Below are positions 43,706-52,628 of a stretch of 64,000 bases of DNA, piece by piece. Every line of letters starts with the position of its first letter. Position 1 is the first letter of the stretch. The translations under genes were made by a program, and so were the position numbers. This DNA comes from Bog-159 sp963738345 (GTDB lineage Bacteria > Acidobacteriota > Terriglobia > Bryobacterales > Bryobacteraceae), in NCBI GenBank assembly GCA_963738345.1, contig CAVTWI010000002.1:4650001-4714000 (forward strand). The letters run 5' to 3'. The notes below the pieces were generated by a model. It worked only from the letters and a program-made list of their open reading frames with translations. It was not told the DNA's origin and made no database searches.

Positions 43706-46182
43706 CTAGAAGGTATACAGAGGAATGCCCGCGGGCACTTCCGCAGGCTCGCCACCCGCCGCAACAGGCTGCTCCGCATTAACTGGCCGATAGTAGATTC
43801 CCGAATCGCCCAGATAAACTTCGATATCGCCCGGCCGCGGCAGGTTGCCCTGGATCAGGGCTTCCGACAGCGGGTCTTCAATGAACTTCTGCAGAGCCCT
43901 GCGCAGCGGACGCGCACCATAGCTGCGATCCGCACACGTCTTCTCCAGCAGATACTTGGCGGCTTCCGGCGTCAACCGGATCTTCAACTGCTTGGCCTCC
44001 AGGTTCACGTTGATCGTCTCCACCATCAGGACGATGATCTTCAACAGGTCGTCGTCGCTGAGCGAAGTGAACAGGATGATATCATCCAGGCGGTTGAGGA
44101 ACTCCGGATTGAACGCCCGCTTCACTTCGCCGCGCACCATGTCTTCGATCTTCGATGGAATCCCTTCGCCCATGGGCGCTGAGAAGCCCAGGTGCCCGCG
44201 CTTCTCAAGGAACCGCGCGCCCAGGTTCGAGGTCATGATGATGATGGTGTTCTTGAAATCTACCTGGTTGCCCAAACCATCGGTCAACTGGCCGTCTTCA
44301 AACACCTGCAGCAGAATGTTGTAAATGTCCGGATGCGCCTTCTCGATTTCGTCCAGCAGGATGATCGAATAGGGCGAACGCTTCACCCGCTCCGTCAACT
44401 GGCCGCCCTCTTCGTAGCCCACGTATCCGGGAGGCGATCCGATCAGCTTCGAAACCGAATGCTTCTCCATGAACTCCGACATGTCGAAGCGGATCAGCGA
44501 CTTCTCGCTGCCGAACAGGAACGAAGCCAGGGCCCGCGCCACTTCCGTCTTGCCGACGCCCGTGGGGCCCAGGAACAGGAACGAACCAGCCGGACGCGCA
44601 CTGGCTTTCAAACCCGCACGCGACCGGCGGATGGCGCGCGCCAGTGCCGAAATCGCTTTCTCCTGGCTGATGATGCGCTTGTGCAGTTCTTCCTCAATGC
44701 GCAGCAGCTTGGTGATCTCTTCTTCGCTGATGGCGGTCATGGGAACGCCCGTCCAGCGCGCCACCACGTCCTCGATATCGTCCTTGGTGACGATGCCCGT
44801 CGACGAATCGTCCAGGTTGTACTTCTCGCGCAACTGGCGCATGTTCTCGCGCTCTTTGCGCTCCTCGTCGGAATAGAAGCGCGCCTTTTCGAACTCGTGG
44901 TTCGCGATCGCGTTCTCCATGCGGTGCACGATGAACTTGATGCGCTTCTGAATGTCGGCCAGATCGCTCGGCAGGGTGGTCTGGCGAAGTTTCACGCGCG
45001 CCCCCGCTTCGTCGATCAGGTCGATCGCCTTGTCCGGCAGGAAGCGATCCGGAATGTAGCGGCTGGAGGTGAAGACGGCCGTCTCGATGGCATCGTCGGT
45101 ATAGCCCACCGCGTGAAACTTCTCGTAGCGGTCCTTAATGCCGTATAGGATTTTGACGGCGTCCGCCTCGCTCGGCGGCGGCACCTTCACCGCCTGGAAG
45201 CGGCGCTCGAGCGACCGGTCCTTCTCGATCGATTTGCGGAACTCGGCCGGCGTGGTGGCGCCGATGCACTGAATCTCGCCGCGCGACAGTGCCGGCTTCA
45301 GGATGTTGGCAGCGTCCAGCGAACCCTCCGCCGAACCCGCGCCCACCAGCGTATGCAACTCGTCGATGAAGATGATGGCGTTCTGGTTCTCCATCAACTC
45401 CTTCATGATGGTCTTCAAGCCGCTCTTCAAACTGCCCGCGGTACTTGGTGCCAGCCACAATCAGCGAAAGGTCCAGTGCCAGGATGCGCTTATCCGCCAG
45501 GAACGACGGTACGTCGCCCTCCGCAATGCGCTGCGCTAACCCTTCCACGATAGCCGTCTTCCCTACGCCCGGTTCGCCGATCAGTACCGGATTGTTTTTG
45601 GTACGCCGGCACAGGATCTGCACCACCCGCTCCAGTTCATAATCACGGCCAATCAGCGGATCGAGGGAATTGTCGACGGCGGCCTGGGTAAGGTCGCGGC
45701 TGAATTCCGCCAGCAGGGAGCTTTCCTTGGGACGATTGGAGGCCACTTTTTCCGACTGCGACCGCGCCAATTCCTCGCGGATGGTAGACAAGCCGCAGGC
45801 CGCGCTCGTGCAGGATCTCGGCCGCGAAGCATTTTTCCTCGCGCAGCAGGCCCAGCAGCAGATGTTCGGTGCCGATGTGCTTGTGGTTTAAGCGCTCGGC
45901 TTCTTCCGCGCCGTAGGCCAAAACCCTTTTGCATTCATGGCTTAACGGGAGATCCACCGACGTGGAAACCTTTTCGCGGATGGTGGTGTGGCCTTCGATT
46001 TGTTTGCGAATGGATTCCACGGCCGCGTGGGACCGCAGAAAGCGGTTTGCCAACGCTTTATCCTCTCGCAGCAAACCCAACAGCAGGTGCTCGGTTTCAA
46101 TATAAGGGCTGCCGAACTGGCTGGCTTCGTAACGGGCAAAGAAAATCACCCGCCTCGCCTTTTCCGTATAACGTTCAAACAT
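43706..46182 (-). CDS. clpC: ATP-dependent Clp protease ATPase subunit ClpC, frame broken twice
   Basis: Three frames join into a full ClpC of about 825 residues. Frame 1 (46182-45790) carries the two N-terminal Clp repeats (IETEHLLLGLLREDKA and IGTEHLLLGLLREEK). Frame 2 (45788-45417) has the first Walker A (LIGEPGVGKTAIVEGLAQR). Frame 3 (45415-43706) has the sensor regions, middle coiled coil (DEERKERENMRQLREKYN) and second AAA domain (LFLGPTGVGKTEVARALAS, LNRLDDIILF). Both breaks read CGG CTT-G where CGG CTG is expected (45789-45792, 45416-45419). ClpC unfolds substrates for ClpP. Because all motifs are intact, I treat the breaks as probable sequence errors. Confidence 0.88.
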
Positions 46183-46211
46183 GACCGTGACGCTCCCTAT
46201 TATTAAAGATA

Positions 46212-46926
46212 CTACCCATCCTCTTGCGGATGCACGTTATCGGGACCGGGAATCACCGTCCCGCCTTCCATCATCAGGATTCGATCGCATCTCCTGGCGA
46301 ATGTGAGATTGTGCGTTACCAAAACCGAGGTGAGCGTATGAGAACGATGCAGCCGCTCCAGAAGATCGAAGATCATTTCACCGGTCCTGAAGTCCAGGTT
46401 CCCCGTCGGTTCGTCGGCCAATAATACCGTAGGTTCTCCCACCAGAGCCCGAGCCAGCACAACGCGTTGCTGTTCCCCTCCGGATAGTTCCCCCGCGCGA
46501 TGTGTAGCACGCGCTTCGAGCCCGACTTCATCCAACCTCGCTAGCGAATCCGAGGCCGCTTTGGCGTGCGGAACCCCCCGGATCAGCAACGGCATCATCA
46601 CGTTTTCAAGCGCCGTAAACTCAGGCAGCAGGTAGTGAATCTGCCAAACAAACCCGATCTCCCGATTGCGGAAATGCAGCCAGCTCCGAATCGGCGAGCC
46701 GTGAAATGTCTGTCGTTCCGTAGTATATCGTACCGCTCGTAGGCCTGTCCAGACCGCCCAATAAATGCAACAAGGTGGACTTGCCCGCGCCCGACTCTCC
46801 CACCAGCGCCAGCATCTCGCCGCGGCGCACTTGCAGGTCGATCGAGTCGAAGATTACCAGGTCGGCATCGCCCGACCGGTACACTTTGGACAGTTTCTCG
46901 GCGTGTAGCGCGATATCGTCGGTCAC
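46212..46926 (-). CDS. LolD/MacB-type ABC transporter ATP-binding protein, frame broken once
   Basis: Starts at GTG 46926. Frame 1 carries Walker A (LVGESGAGKSTLLHLLGG). Frame 2, from 46670, carries the Q-loop (GFVWQIHYLLPEFTALENV), signature LSGGEQQRV, Walker B (VLLADEPTGNL) and H-loop (VLVTHN). The break is one extra base in GCATTTCCGC near 46671; corrected it reads AFRNREIGF. The joined length, about 238 residues, is normal. Lipoprotein-release (LolCDE) or macrolide/peptide export are the usual roles. No permease is adjacent; the only one in the window is at 27268. It lies 29 bp upstream of clpC. Confidence 0.82.
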
Positions 46927-47031
46927 TCGTTCAGGTTAGCAGGCTCGACTCGGGCCGACGGGAACGCCCAGGGACGCCAGTTGAGGCAGCCTTGGGAGGC
47001 GGGCGGGTCTCCCACAGCGAGGAACTCAGCG

Positions 47032-47356
47032 CTAGCAGTTCGAATCTGTAACGGTATCGAAGAACGAAATGTCTGGCATAGGATAATGCTTGCGGTTCGG
47101 GGGGCCACGACTGCGCATTGTGCGCCACCGCATTCGCGGCAATCAGGGCATCCGCGACTTCCACACTATGGCTTCGCCGGTACCGCTGCAGGTAAATGCC
47201 GGCCTGACGGCCTACTTCGTCGTCGATGGGCGTACAAGTCAACGCCCGAAAAAGACCGCGAAGAGCGTCATACTCACTGGGCCGCGCCCCTGCCCAAAGT
47301 TCCGCCACACTAACAGCTGACAGGCGGAAGTGCTCCTGGGCGCATACTAACCGCGG
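47032..47356 (-). pseudogene. 5'-truncated VapC-like PIN-domain toxin
   Basis: The frame is open only to 47356, where a stop precedes it, and has no start codon. It reads CAQEHFRLSAVSVAELWAG, then ARPSEYDALRGLFRALTC, PIDDEVGRQAGIYLQRYR and SVEVADALIAANAVAHN, which is the PIN fold after its first strand, including two of the acidic residues (Glu in VAELW, Asp in VADALIAA). After AHNAQSW a one-base surplus in a run of six C (about 47098-47103) shifts the frame; the true end reads NRKHYPMPDISFF to a stop at 47032. The first Asp of the active site is missing. No VapB antitoxin is present. Confidence 0.65.
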
Positions 47357-47357
47357 C

Positions 47358-48463
47358 TATCTTCTAACAGAGGGGCTCCTTACAGGCGATGCCAATGCGG
47401 ACCTGGCGGCCTCGTATTTCCGCGCCAATTCTATTCAACGTTCCAACCTCGCCGCGACCAAACTGGCGGCCGGGCTGTTCAGCGGCGCCACCGTGCCCGT
47501 GCACTCCTACCCGCTGGGCCAACCCGACCCGGTGTTCGATCCTGTCTCGGCCAACGTGGCAACCGTCGCCCCCGTTCGCGCGGCGAACGAAGTGCAAGCG
47601 ATCTATAACAGTGGAACCGCACTGTCCTCCGCCTATAGCGGTGAGTTCTCGCTCATTCGTAGCGTCCTTTTCGATTATCAAAACGGCATACAGCCGCTGC
47701 CCCCCGCTCCGCCGGGTATTACCGACCCAACCACCCAGCCCATTCCTCTGGATGCGACCACAACCACTCTCTCGACCGGAGACGCTGTCCAAGAAGGGGG
47801 ACTCGAGTTCACTAACCTTGCAGCCGACCCGTTTGTGATGGAATACGCGAATGGCTTTTCACTCACGGACGTGGGTTGGGGGCAGCTTTCACCGGATACT
47901 CTCTCTCAAGCGACGCGGATCGCGATCCTCGCCCAGAATATCGCCATGAGGACGCCATATCTCGCCCGTGTGCAGAGTTCCAACGCGGCCGCACACATAC
48001 TCCGGTCGATGCGCCAAGCGGTACTTGGCGATGCGATTCCCGGCGCATTCGGGACGGCCACATCGCGAATGGTCGCCGTTATCAGTTCCGATGCCTACGT
48101 CACTGGACTGGCCGGACTTCTGGACCTGCACTGGCAATTGGCCGGATATCAACCGGACTTTTGCGCTCCCGGTGGAGCGCTGGTTTTCGAAGTCAGACAG
48201 TCACAGCAGTCTGGCGAGTATATTGTGCGTTCTACACCGCACAGAGTTTCGACCAACTGCGTAACCTGACGCCCCTTACGGCCGATGTACCGCCGGAAAC
48301 GATTCAGATCTCGGTTCCCCATGGCAGCAAACCCGGCGCGACTTTGGACGTGAAGTTTGAAGTCTTTCAAAAGCTCTTGAAGGATGCCATTGGGCCGCAA
48401 TATGTGCAAGACCCCGCGATCGAGGTTCTGCCGGGCGTGTTAGCCAGCGTGCCTGGGCAATAA
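47358..48463 (+). pseudogene. 5'-truncated histidine-type (AppA-like) acid phosphatase
   Basis: Homology-like sequence begins abruptly at about 47358 (YLLTEGLLTGDANADLAASY) and continues to 48230 (FRANSIQRSNLAATKLAAG, DPVFDPVSANVATVAPVR, FVMEYANGFSLTDVGWGQL, ISSDAYVTGLAGLLDLHWQ), then in a second frame (FYTAQSFDQLRNLTPLTA, VKFEVFQKLLKDAIGPQYV) to the stop at 48463. About one base is missing near 48230. The N-terminal third with the catalytic RHGxRxP is absent, so it cannot be active. Its 5' limit coincides with the 5' limit of the oppositely oriented PIN fragment. Confidence 0.65.
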
Positions 48464-48837
48464 AAGTGGGGGCTTAGAGACAGGAACCGCAATGCTCGGA
48501 CTGCTGGCCCGTAGTAATTTATGCCGGACGCCTGTGGTGACGCCAACGTAACCGATGCCGCCTTCGCCGCGCACTCGAACCTCTGCGTGAAAGCTATTCG
48601 CCTTCGATGAATAACGCGACAACGCCGCGCAAAGACTACAGTCCGGTCAAGAAGTTTTTGATAGAATCCGGTGAACGACGCCTGTCTGCGCCTATAATGA
48701 CGGCCAACTCATACCGGTACGCCGCCCGTAAGCGGGAAACCAAAGGTCCACTCGGAATTTGGCATGAGTCTTTAAGACATGAAAGCCTGATATCATTCTA
48801 GAGTATCTGCGGACATCGAAGAGATTTCGAGGCGTTA
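48464..48837. other. Region without a recognisable gene
   Basis: These 374 bp contain only short frames with no similarity that I recognise. One plus-strand frame (48607-48801) of 64 codons has no ribosome site and an uncharacteristic composition. The last 60 bases probably hold the promoter of the GTG-started membrane-protein gene at 48838. Confidence 0.5.
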
Positions 48838-50358
48838 GTGGAAGCTCCCCTCAGCCAATTCCGGCGCAAGCTCCCTACATTGGTGACCGCCGCCTTCGCC
48901 ATGGTTTGGGTGGTCTTTCGCGCCCACTTACAATCGGTTACTGTCGATGAAGCCGACACCTACCATTTCTTCGTCGAGCTTAATTGGCAGTCCCAATGGT
49001 ATGCCAGTTCGAATAACCACGTACTGAACTCCATCCTGATTCGTCTATTCACCTGGCTATTCGGTCTTTCGCACCTGACCTTACGCGCTTCCCCGTTGAT
49101 CGGCGCCGCCATCTATATCGTCGCCGCTTTTCGCCTCTGCCGCCTGATAACCAAAACCGAGCTACAACTGTGGCTCCTGTTCGTACTCTTCGTTTACAAT
49201 CCGTTCGTCATGGACTTCATGGTCGCCGCGCGCGGCTATGGCCTGGCCATGGGTTTCCTCATGATGGAACTCTTCCTCGTCTCGCGCCAAGTGGCCACCT
49301 ACGAGGCCGGCGGCGAAAAAGAGTTGCGCCACGATGCCATGTGGGCCTCGGCATGTGCGGCCCTGTCCTTCTCGGCAAACTTTACGTTCTCCTACGCCAC
49401 GGCTTCCTGTCTGCTGCTGTTCGGATTGTGGGTGGGCTGGACGATGCGCCAAGGCTATGGCCAGAATCGCCAGACCCTCGAAAAATGGGTTCGCTTCTGG
49501 ATTTGGTGTGCCTGGCCCGGATTGCTGATCGCCTTCCTGATCGTCGGATCTGTAATCGCCAGTTTCCCCAAATCGCAGCTGTACTACGGCGCGAAAACCC
49601 TCTCCGACAGCTACCACTCCATCTTCGATTCCACGTTCTCCGGCCTCAACCCCGCTATCGTCAACCCGCTGATCTCCAGACTGCTGCAATGGCTTGCGCC
49701 CACATTGCCGTGGCTGGCGTTGGCGCTCACCAGTGCGCAGTTTGCCCTCTTCGCATGGCCGCGCCGGAACGCCGATCGCTCGCGTATTGTGTGGATCGCC
49801 GGATTAGCAGGTACCGCGCTGATTCTGACATTTTCCCTACACTACCTACAGTTCGTTTTCGCTGATATGCCGTTGCCCTTCAAGCGGACGTCGCTGTTCT
49901 TTGTGCCGCTCGCCACCATGTCTTGGGGCGCCGTCACCATTGCCGAACGGCGGGGCCGCGCGGGCCGCATCCTGCAGCGAGTGAGCCTTGCTCTGATGTT
50001 TGCGTGCGCTGGTTATTTCCTGGGCGCGCTACGCCTGACGCATTTCTACGAATGGGAGTTTGGCGCGGACGTGCGCACTGCCTTTCCAGAGATCCAGCAC
50101 GCCGCCCGCCGCTACCACGTGCGCGAAATTCCCACGGTTTGGGAATATACCGCCGCCCTCAATTTCTACCGCACCTACTATCACGATCAGGATCTCGATT
50201 CCTTCCGTTGGACCCTCCCGATGCCGGGCGGCTACAAAGTCTACGTGCTCCCGTATAACGATTTTCAGGATTTCATCCGCAAAGAGAATCTGCACATTCT
50301 CTATCGCGGCCCGCACACCCAACTCACCATCCTCGCGCGCGGCGATCCGGATAAGTAG
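48838..50358 (+). CDS. Polytopic membrane protein, GT-C glycosyltransferase-like
   Basis: 506 residues from GTG 48838. The N-terminal helix (LVTAAFAMVWVVF) is followed by VTVDEADTYHFFVELNWQS, in which the acidic pair after the first helix recalls the catalytic loop of GT-C enzymes (PMT, ArnT type). About ten more membrane helices follow (LWLLFVLFVYNPFVMDFMV, GYGLAMGFLMMELFLVSR, WCAWPGLLIAFLIVGSVIA). The soluble C-terminal 100 residues (about 405-506) end the protein. Members of this type use lipid-linked sugars on the periplasmic side. The assignment is structural, not family-level. Confidence 0.6.
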   Translation: MEAPLSQFRRKLPTLVTAAFAMVWVVFRAHLQSVTVDEADTYHFFVELNWQSQWYASSNNHVLNSILIRLFTWLFGLSHLTLRASPLIGAAIYIVAAFRLCRLITKTELQLWLLFVLFVYNPFVMDFMVAARGYGLAMGFLMMELFLVSRQVATYEAGGEKELRHDAMWASACAALSFSANFTFSYATASCLLLFGLWVGWTMRQGYGQNRQTLEKWVRFWIWCAWPGLLIAFLIVGSVIASFPKSQLYYGAKTLSDSYHSIFDSTFSGLNPAIVNPLISRLLQWLAPTLPWLALALTSAQFALFAWPRRNADRSRIVWIAGLAGTALILTFSLHYLQFVFADMPLPFKRTSLFFVPLATMSWGAVTIAERRGRAGRILQRVSLALMFACAGYFLGALRLTHFYEWEFGADVRTAFPEIQHAARRYHVREIPTVWEYTAALNFYRTYYHDQDLDSFRWTLPMPGGYKVYVLPYNDFQDFIRKENLHILYRGPHTQLTILARGDPDK

Positions 50359-50392
50359 GCGTCTCTCGCCAGCGATAGGTATGCGGTAGAGT

Positions 50393-50906
50393 ATGGTGCG
50401 CTCCGGCATTTGTTTACAGCTCGCACTCATGGCCGCTGCAGATGTGCTTCCGGCGCCCGATGCTCCGGTCATGTCGGTCTGCGAACTCTCCAAAGATTTT
50501 CCTGCTCCCCAAGGCAAGATTGTGGCCGTACGGGGCGTTTACTACTACGGCCTTCGCCAGGAATGCCCCCAGAAATGCAGTAGCGGTCCGTGGCCATCGT
50601 TCATCGACCTCGCCGGAGGCACCGACGAGACCTAGGCGCGCATCGCCAAGGCCGATCGCGACGTGGAGGCCGAATCGAAGAGGACGGGCAAAGAGTTCGA
50701 GATCTGGGTAACTGTCGTCGGCCGCCTTCTAACGGGAAACAAGCACTCGCTCCTGGGTCCATGTGACAGAAATAGCTGGGGGGGGGTATGGGCACCTCGG
50801 CACGTTCCCCGCTCAAATCACCGTCGAGAGCTTCCGTGACATCGAGGTTCGAACTAACCCACAATCGCCTTACGATTACGCCAACAGGTATCATGGGGCG
50901 CTTTAG
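50393..50906 (+). pseudogene. Small secreted hypothetical with a stop and a poly-G frame shift
   Basis: From ATG 50393 the frame has a signal-like start (ICLQLALMAAADVL) and a conserved-looking core (CELSKDFPAPQGKIVAVRG, YYYGLRQECPQKC, WPSFIDLAGG). TAG at 50633-50635 interrupts it where Trp would fit. The same frame then continues (EFEIWVTVVGRLLTG) to a run of nine G at about 50778, after which the sense moves to the next frame (GHLGTFPAQITVESFRDIE) and ends at 50906. Two lesions make a pseudogene likely, though both lie in error-prone positions. The function is unknown. Confidence 0.55.
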
Positions 50907-51033
50907 AATCAATTGGCGCACATACCGCCCCCGCAGTCACCCGCCCTCGCCACCCTGCCGGTTGGCCTTGGCTTCGCTGACTGTCCCGACTCTTTCGATG
51001 TCTTCGTACACGCTTGGATCAAGCCCAAGCGCG

Positions 51034-51612
51034 CTATTGCGGTTTTTCAGGGTTACTTGGGAACTTCCGGCGATCCTCGCGCAGTTGGCTCAAGACGCTA
51101 ACCAGATCGGTGTTTAGTCCGGGGTAGCGCAAATTTAGAAAGCGCCACTGCCCGTTTTCCCGCGCCAATTCGGCGATCACCGCCGGTTTGCCGGTCTTCT
51201 CCACCCTATCGTTCGGGGAAGCGCGCCACACCTCAACCAGACATCTGCCGCCGGTCCATTTGGCTGCTCGCGCTTCGTAGTGATCGGCCGGATCCTGGCT
51301 ACTCACAAATGGATCGAAGTCAATACCGACAAGATCTCCCTTAGCCGCTGTCTGCGCGTCAGAATCGGCCTTCAGGGCTTTGAAGAGGTCATCGGATAGC
51401 ACCGCGGCCTTGCGCTGCAAGACGATGTCCGACGCTGAATCACCGCCCTCCTTTTGAGTGAGTGGGGCGTACCATTCATAGAACGACTGGGCAAACTGCC
51501 GGCACGCCGCACTCTCTTCCGCGCCGGTCCTTGCCTGGGTATTCTTGCATCCTGTGCTCAGCAGAAGGATACTGCAAGACAGGCATAACACCGGTGTTCT
51601 TCGTTTACCCAT
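51034..51612 (-). CDS. Lipoprotein with DUF3828-like domain
   Basis: 192 residues from ATG 51612, chosen over an upstream start because it opens a lipoprotein signal with lipobox LSTGC (Cys22). The mature protein has a conserved-looking helix QFAQSFYEWYAPLTQ near residue 40 and the end LKADSDAQ...IDFDPFVSSQDP, VEVWRASPNDRV and WRFLNLRYP, the pattern of the DUF3828 family related to nuclear-transport-factor-2 folds. It is probably periplasmic, with unknown ligand. The downstream 127 bp to 50907 hold nothing recognisable. Confidence 0.68.
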   Translation of the reverse strand: MGKRRTPVLCLSCSILLLSTGCKNTQARTGAEESAACRQFAQSFYEWYAPLTQKEGGDSASDIVLQRKAAVLSDDLFKALKADSDAQTAAKGDLVGIDFDPFVSSQDPADHYEARAAKWTGGRCLVEVWRASPNDRVEKTGKPAVIAELARENGQWRFLNLRYPGLNTDLVSVLSQLREDRRKFPSNPEKPQ

Positions 51613-51673
51613 TGGACGGGATTGTAACGTAAATCCGGGAGCAGCGGCGATCCGCCCCATATGCTGCCGTTAA

Positions 51674-51865
51674 TCAAGACTGGAAGTAATTCTCTCGATC
51701 GTCACCATCGTCGTCCTTCGCGGGGAGTGTGTGTGCAACCGTCGGTTCGTTCATTTGTCGAAATAGCGCTTCAAGCTTCTCGGGCGGCATTTGCGCACCC
51801 ATCCCCGCACCGATCCAAAGAACGAAGCAGAGCGTCATACAGCGAAATTTGTGCTTCATTGACAT
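51674..51865 (-). CDS. Small secreted peptide (63 residues)
   Basis: From ATG 51865 (or ATG 51859) a signal peptide (MKHKFRCMTLCFVLWIGAG, cleavage near MGAQ) is followed by a short acidic mature part: PPEKLEALFRQMNEPTVAH, then TLPAKDDDGDD. The segment RQMNxPxxAHTLP recurs, as far as I recall, in small acidobacterial proteins of unknown role, which favours a real gene. It is the upstream neighbour of the lipoprotein gene on the same strand. Confidence 0.5.
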   Translation of the reverse strand: MSMKHKFRCMTLCFVLWIGAGMGAQMPPEKLEALFRQMNEPTVAHTLPAKDDDGDDRENYFQS

Positions 51866-52318
51866 GCAGCATCCTAAGGGGAACTGGGAAAACTGCGCGG
51901 CGGCAGACTGATGGCGCAACTTAACGCAGGTAATCCCTAGCAAAAAAAGATAGAGGCCTATACTACCGGCGGAGCGCGACCTAAGAGGAGTGGGGAGAAT
52001 GGCGACGAAGGACGTTGGCAATGCTCTGTTTCAACGAGATACGATGAAATGTCGACAATTGCGAAGAGGGAGCAAAGCGTGGCGATGACCCCGCACAACA
52101 ACTCGGACGCAGGGTTCAGCGTGATTGCGGCGAACAACACGACCGCAACACACAAAAGCACAATCCACCTGCGGGATGACGTCACTGCTTTACAATAACA
52201 CGAGGATTTGCAGGCCGGCCGGCGCGTGGCCAGACGACCAGCGAGTTGAGGATAGATGAGCACGAGCTACGCGAAATACCGGGCGCTCCTCGGCCCCCGC
52301 TTTCGTGAGCGATAAGAG
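51866..52318. other. Mostly non-coding stretch with one possible small membrane-protein frame
   Basis: A minus-strand frame (51958-52263) contains a plausible double membrane helix (RRWIVLLCVAVVLFAAITL and LLCGVIATLCSLFAIVDIS), but it starts only from GTG and lacks a good ribosome site, so I do not call it. Nothing else is recognised in these 450 bp. Confidence 0.4.
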
Positions 52319-52522
52319 TTATTTCCCCAACACCTTATTAGCCTTTGCGTCGATCTTCTTCTTGTCCGCCGCGCTCAATTTGCCTTGATGCTCCATTTGA
52401 GAAGCGCGAGCTTTGGCGTTTCGGGCGTGGCTCTTATCTGGCATCGGATATTTACGTTTCTCTGGCAGCCCGAACTCCTGTTTTGGTTCGGCATTCTTCT
52501 TTTTTGTTGTCAGTTTCGCCAT
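52319..52522 (-). CDS. Small basic protein, DUF6582-like
   Basis: 67 residues from ATG 52522. The sequence is very basic, with the block PEKRKYPMPDKSHARNAKAR followed by QMEHQGKLSAADKKKIDAKA. This KRKYP-x-x-DKSHA-x-NA pattern is shared by small proteins in many proteobacteria and acidobacteria (DUF6582-like, unknown function). It has no signal peptide. It could bind nucleic acid, judging only by charge. Confidence 0.65.
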   Translation of the reverse strand: MAKLTTKKKNAEPKQEFGLPEKRKYPMPDKSHARNAKARASQMEHQGKLSAADKKKIDAKANKVLGK

Positions 52523-52628
52523 TGCAGTTCTCCCGTTTAAATCGCTAGCACGTAACGCTCCATCGTCATAATTCACATGTGCTCACCGCCTGATGGCGGG
52601 GGGCGCAAAGGTTAAAATAAGAATTACC

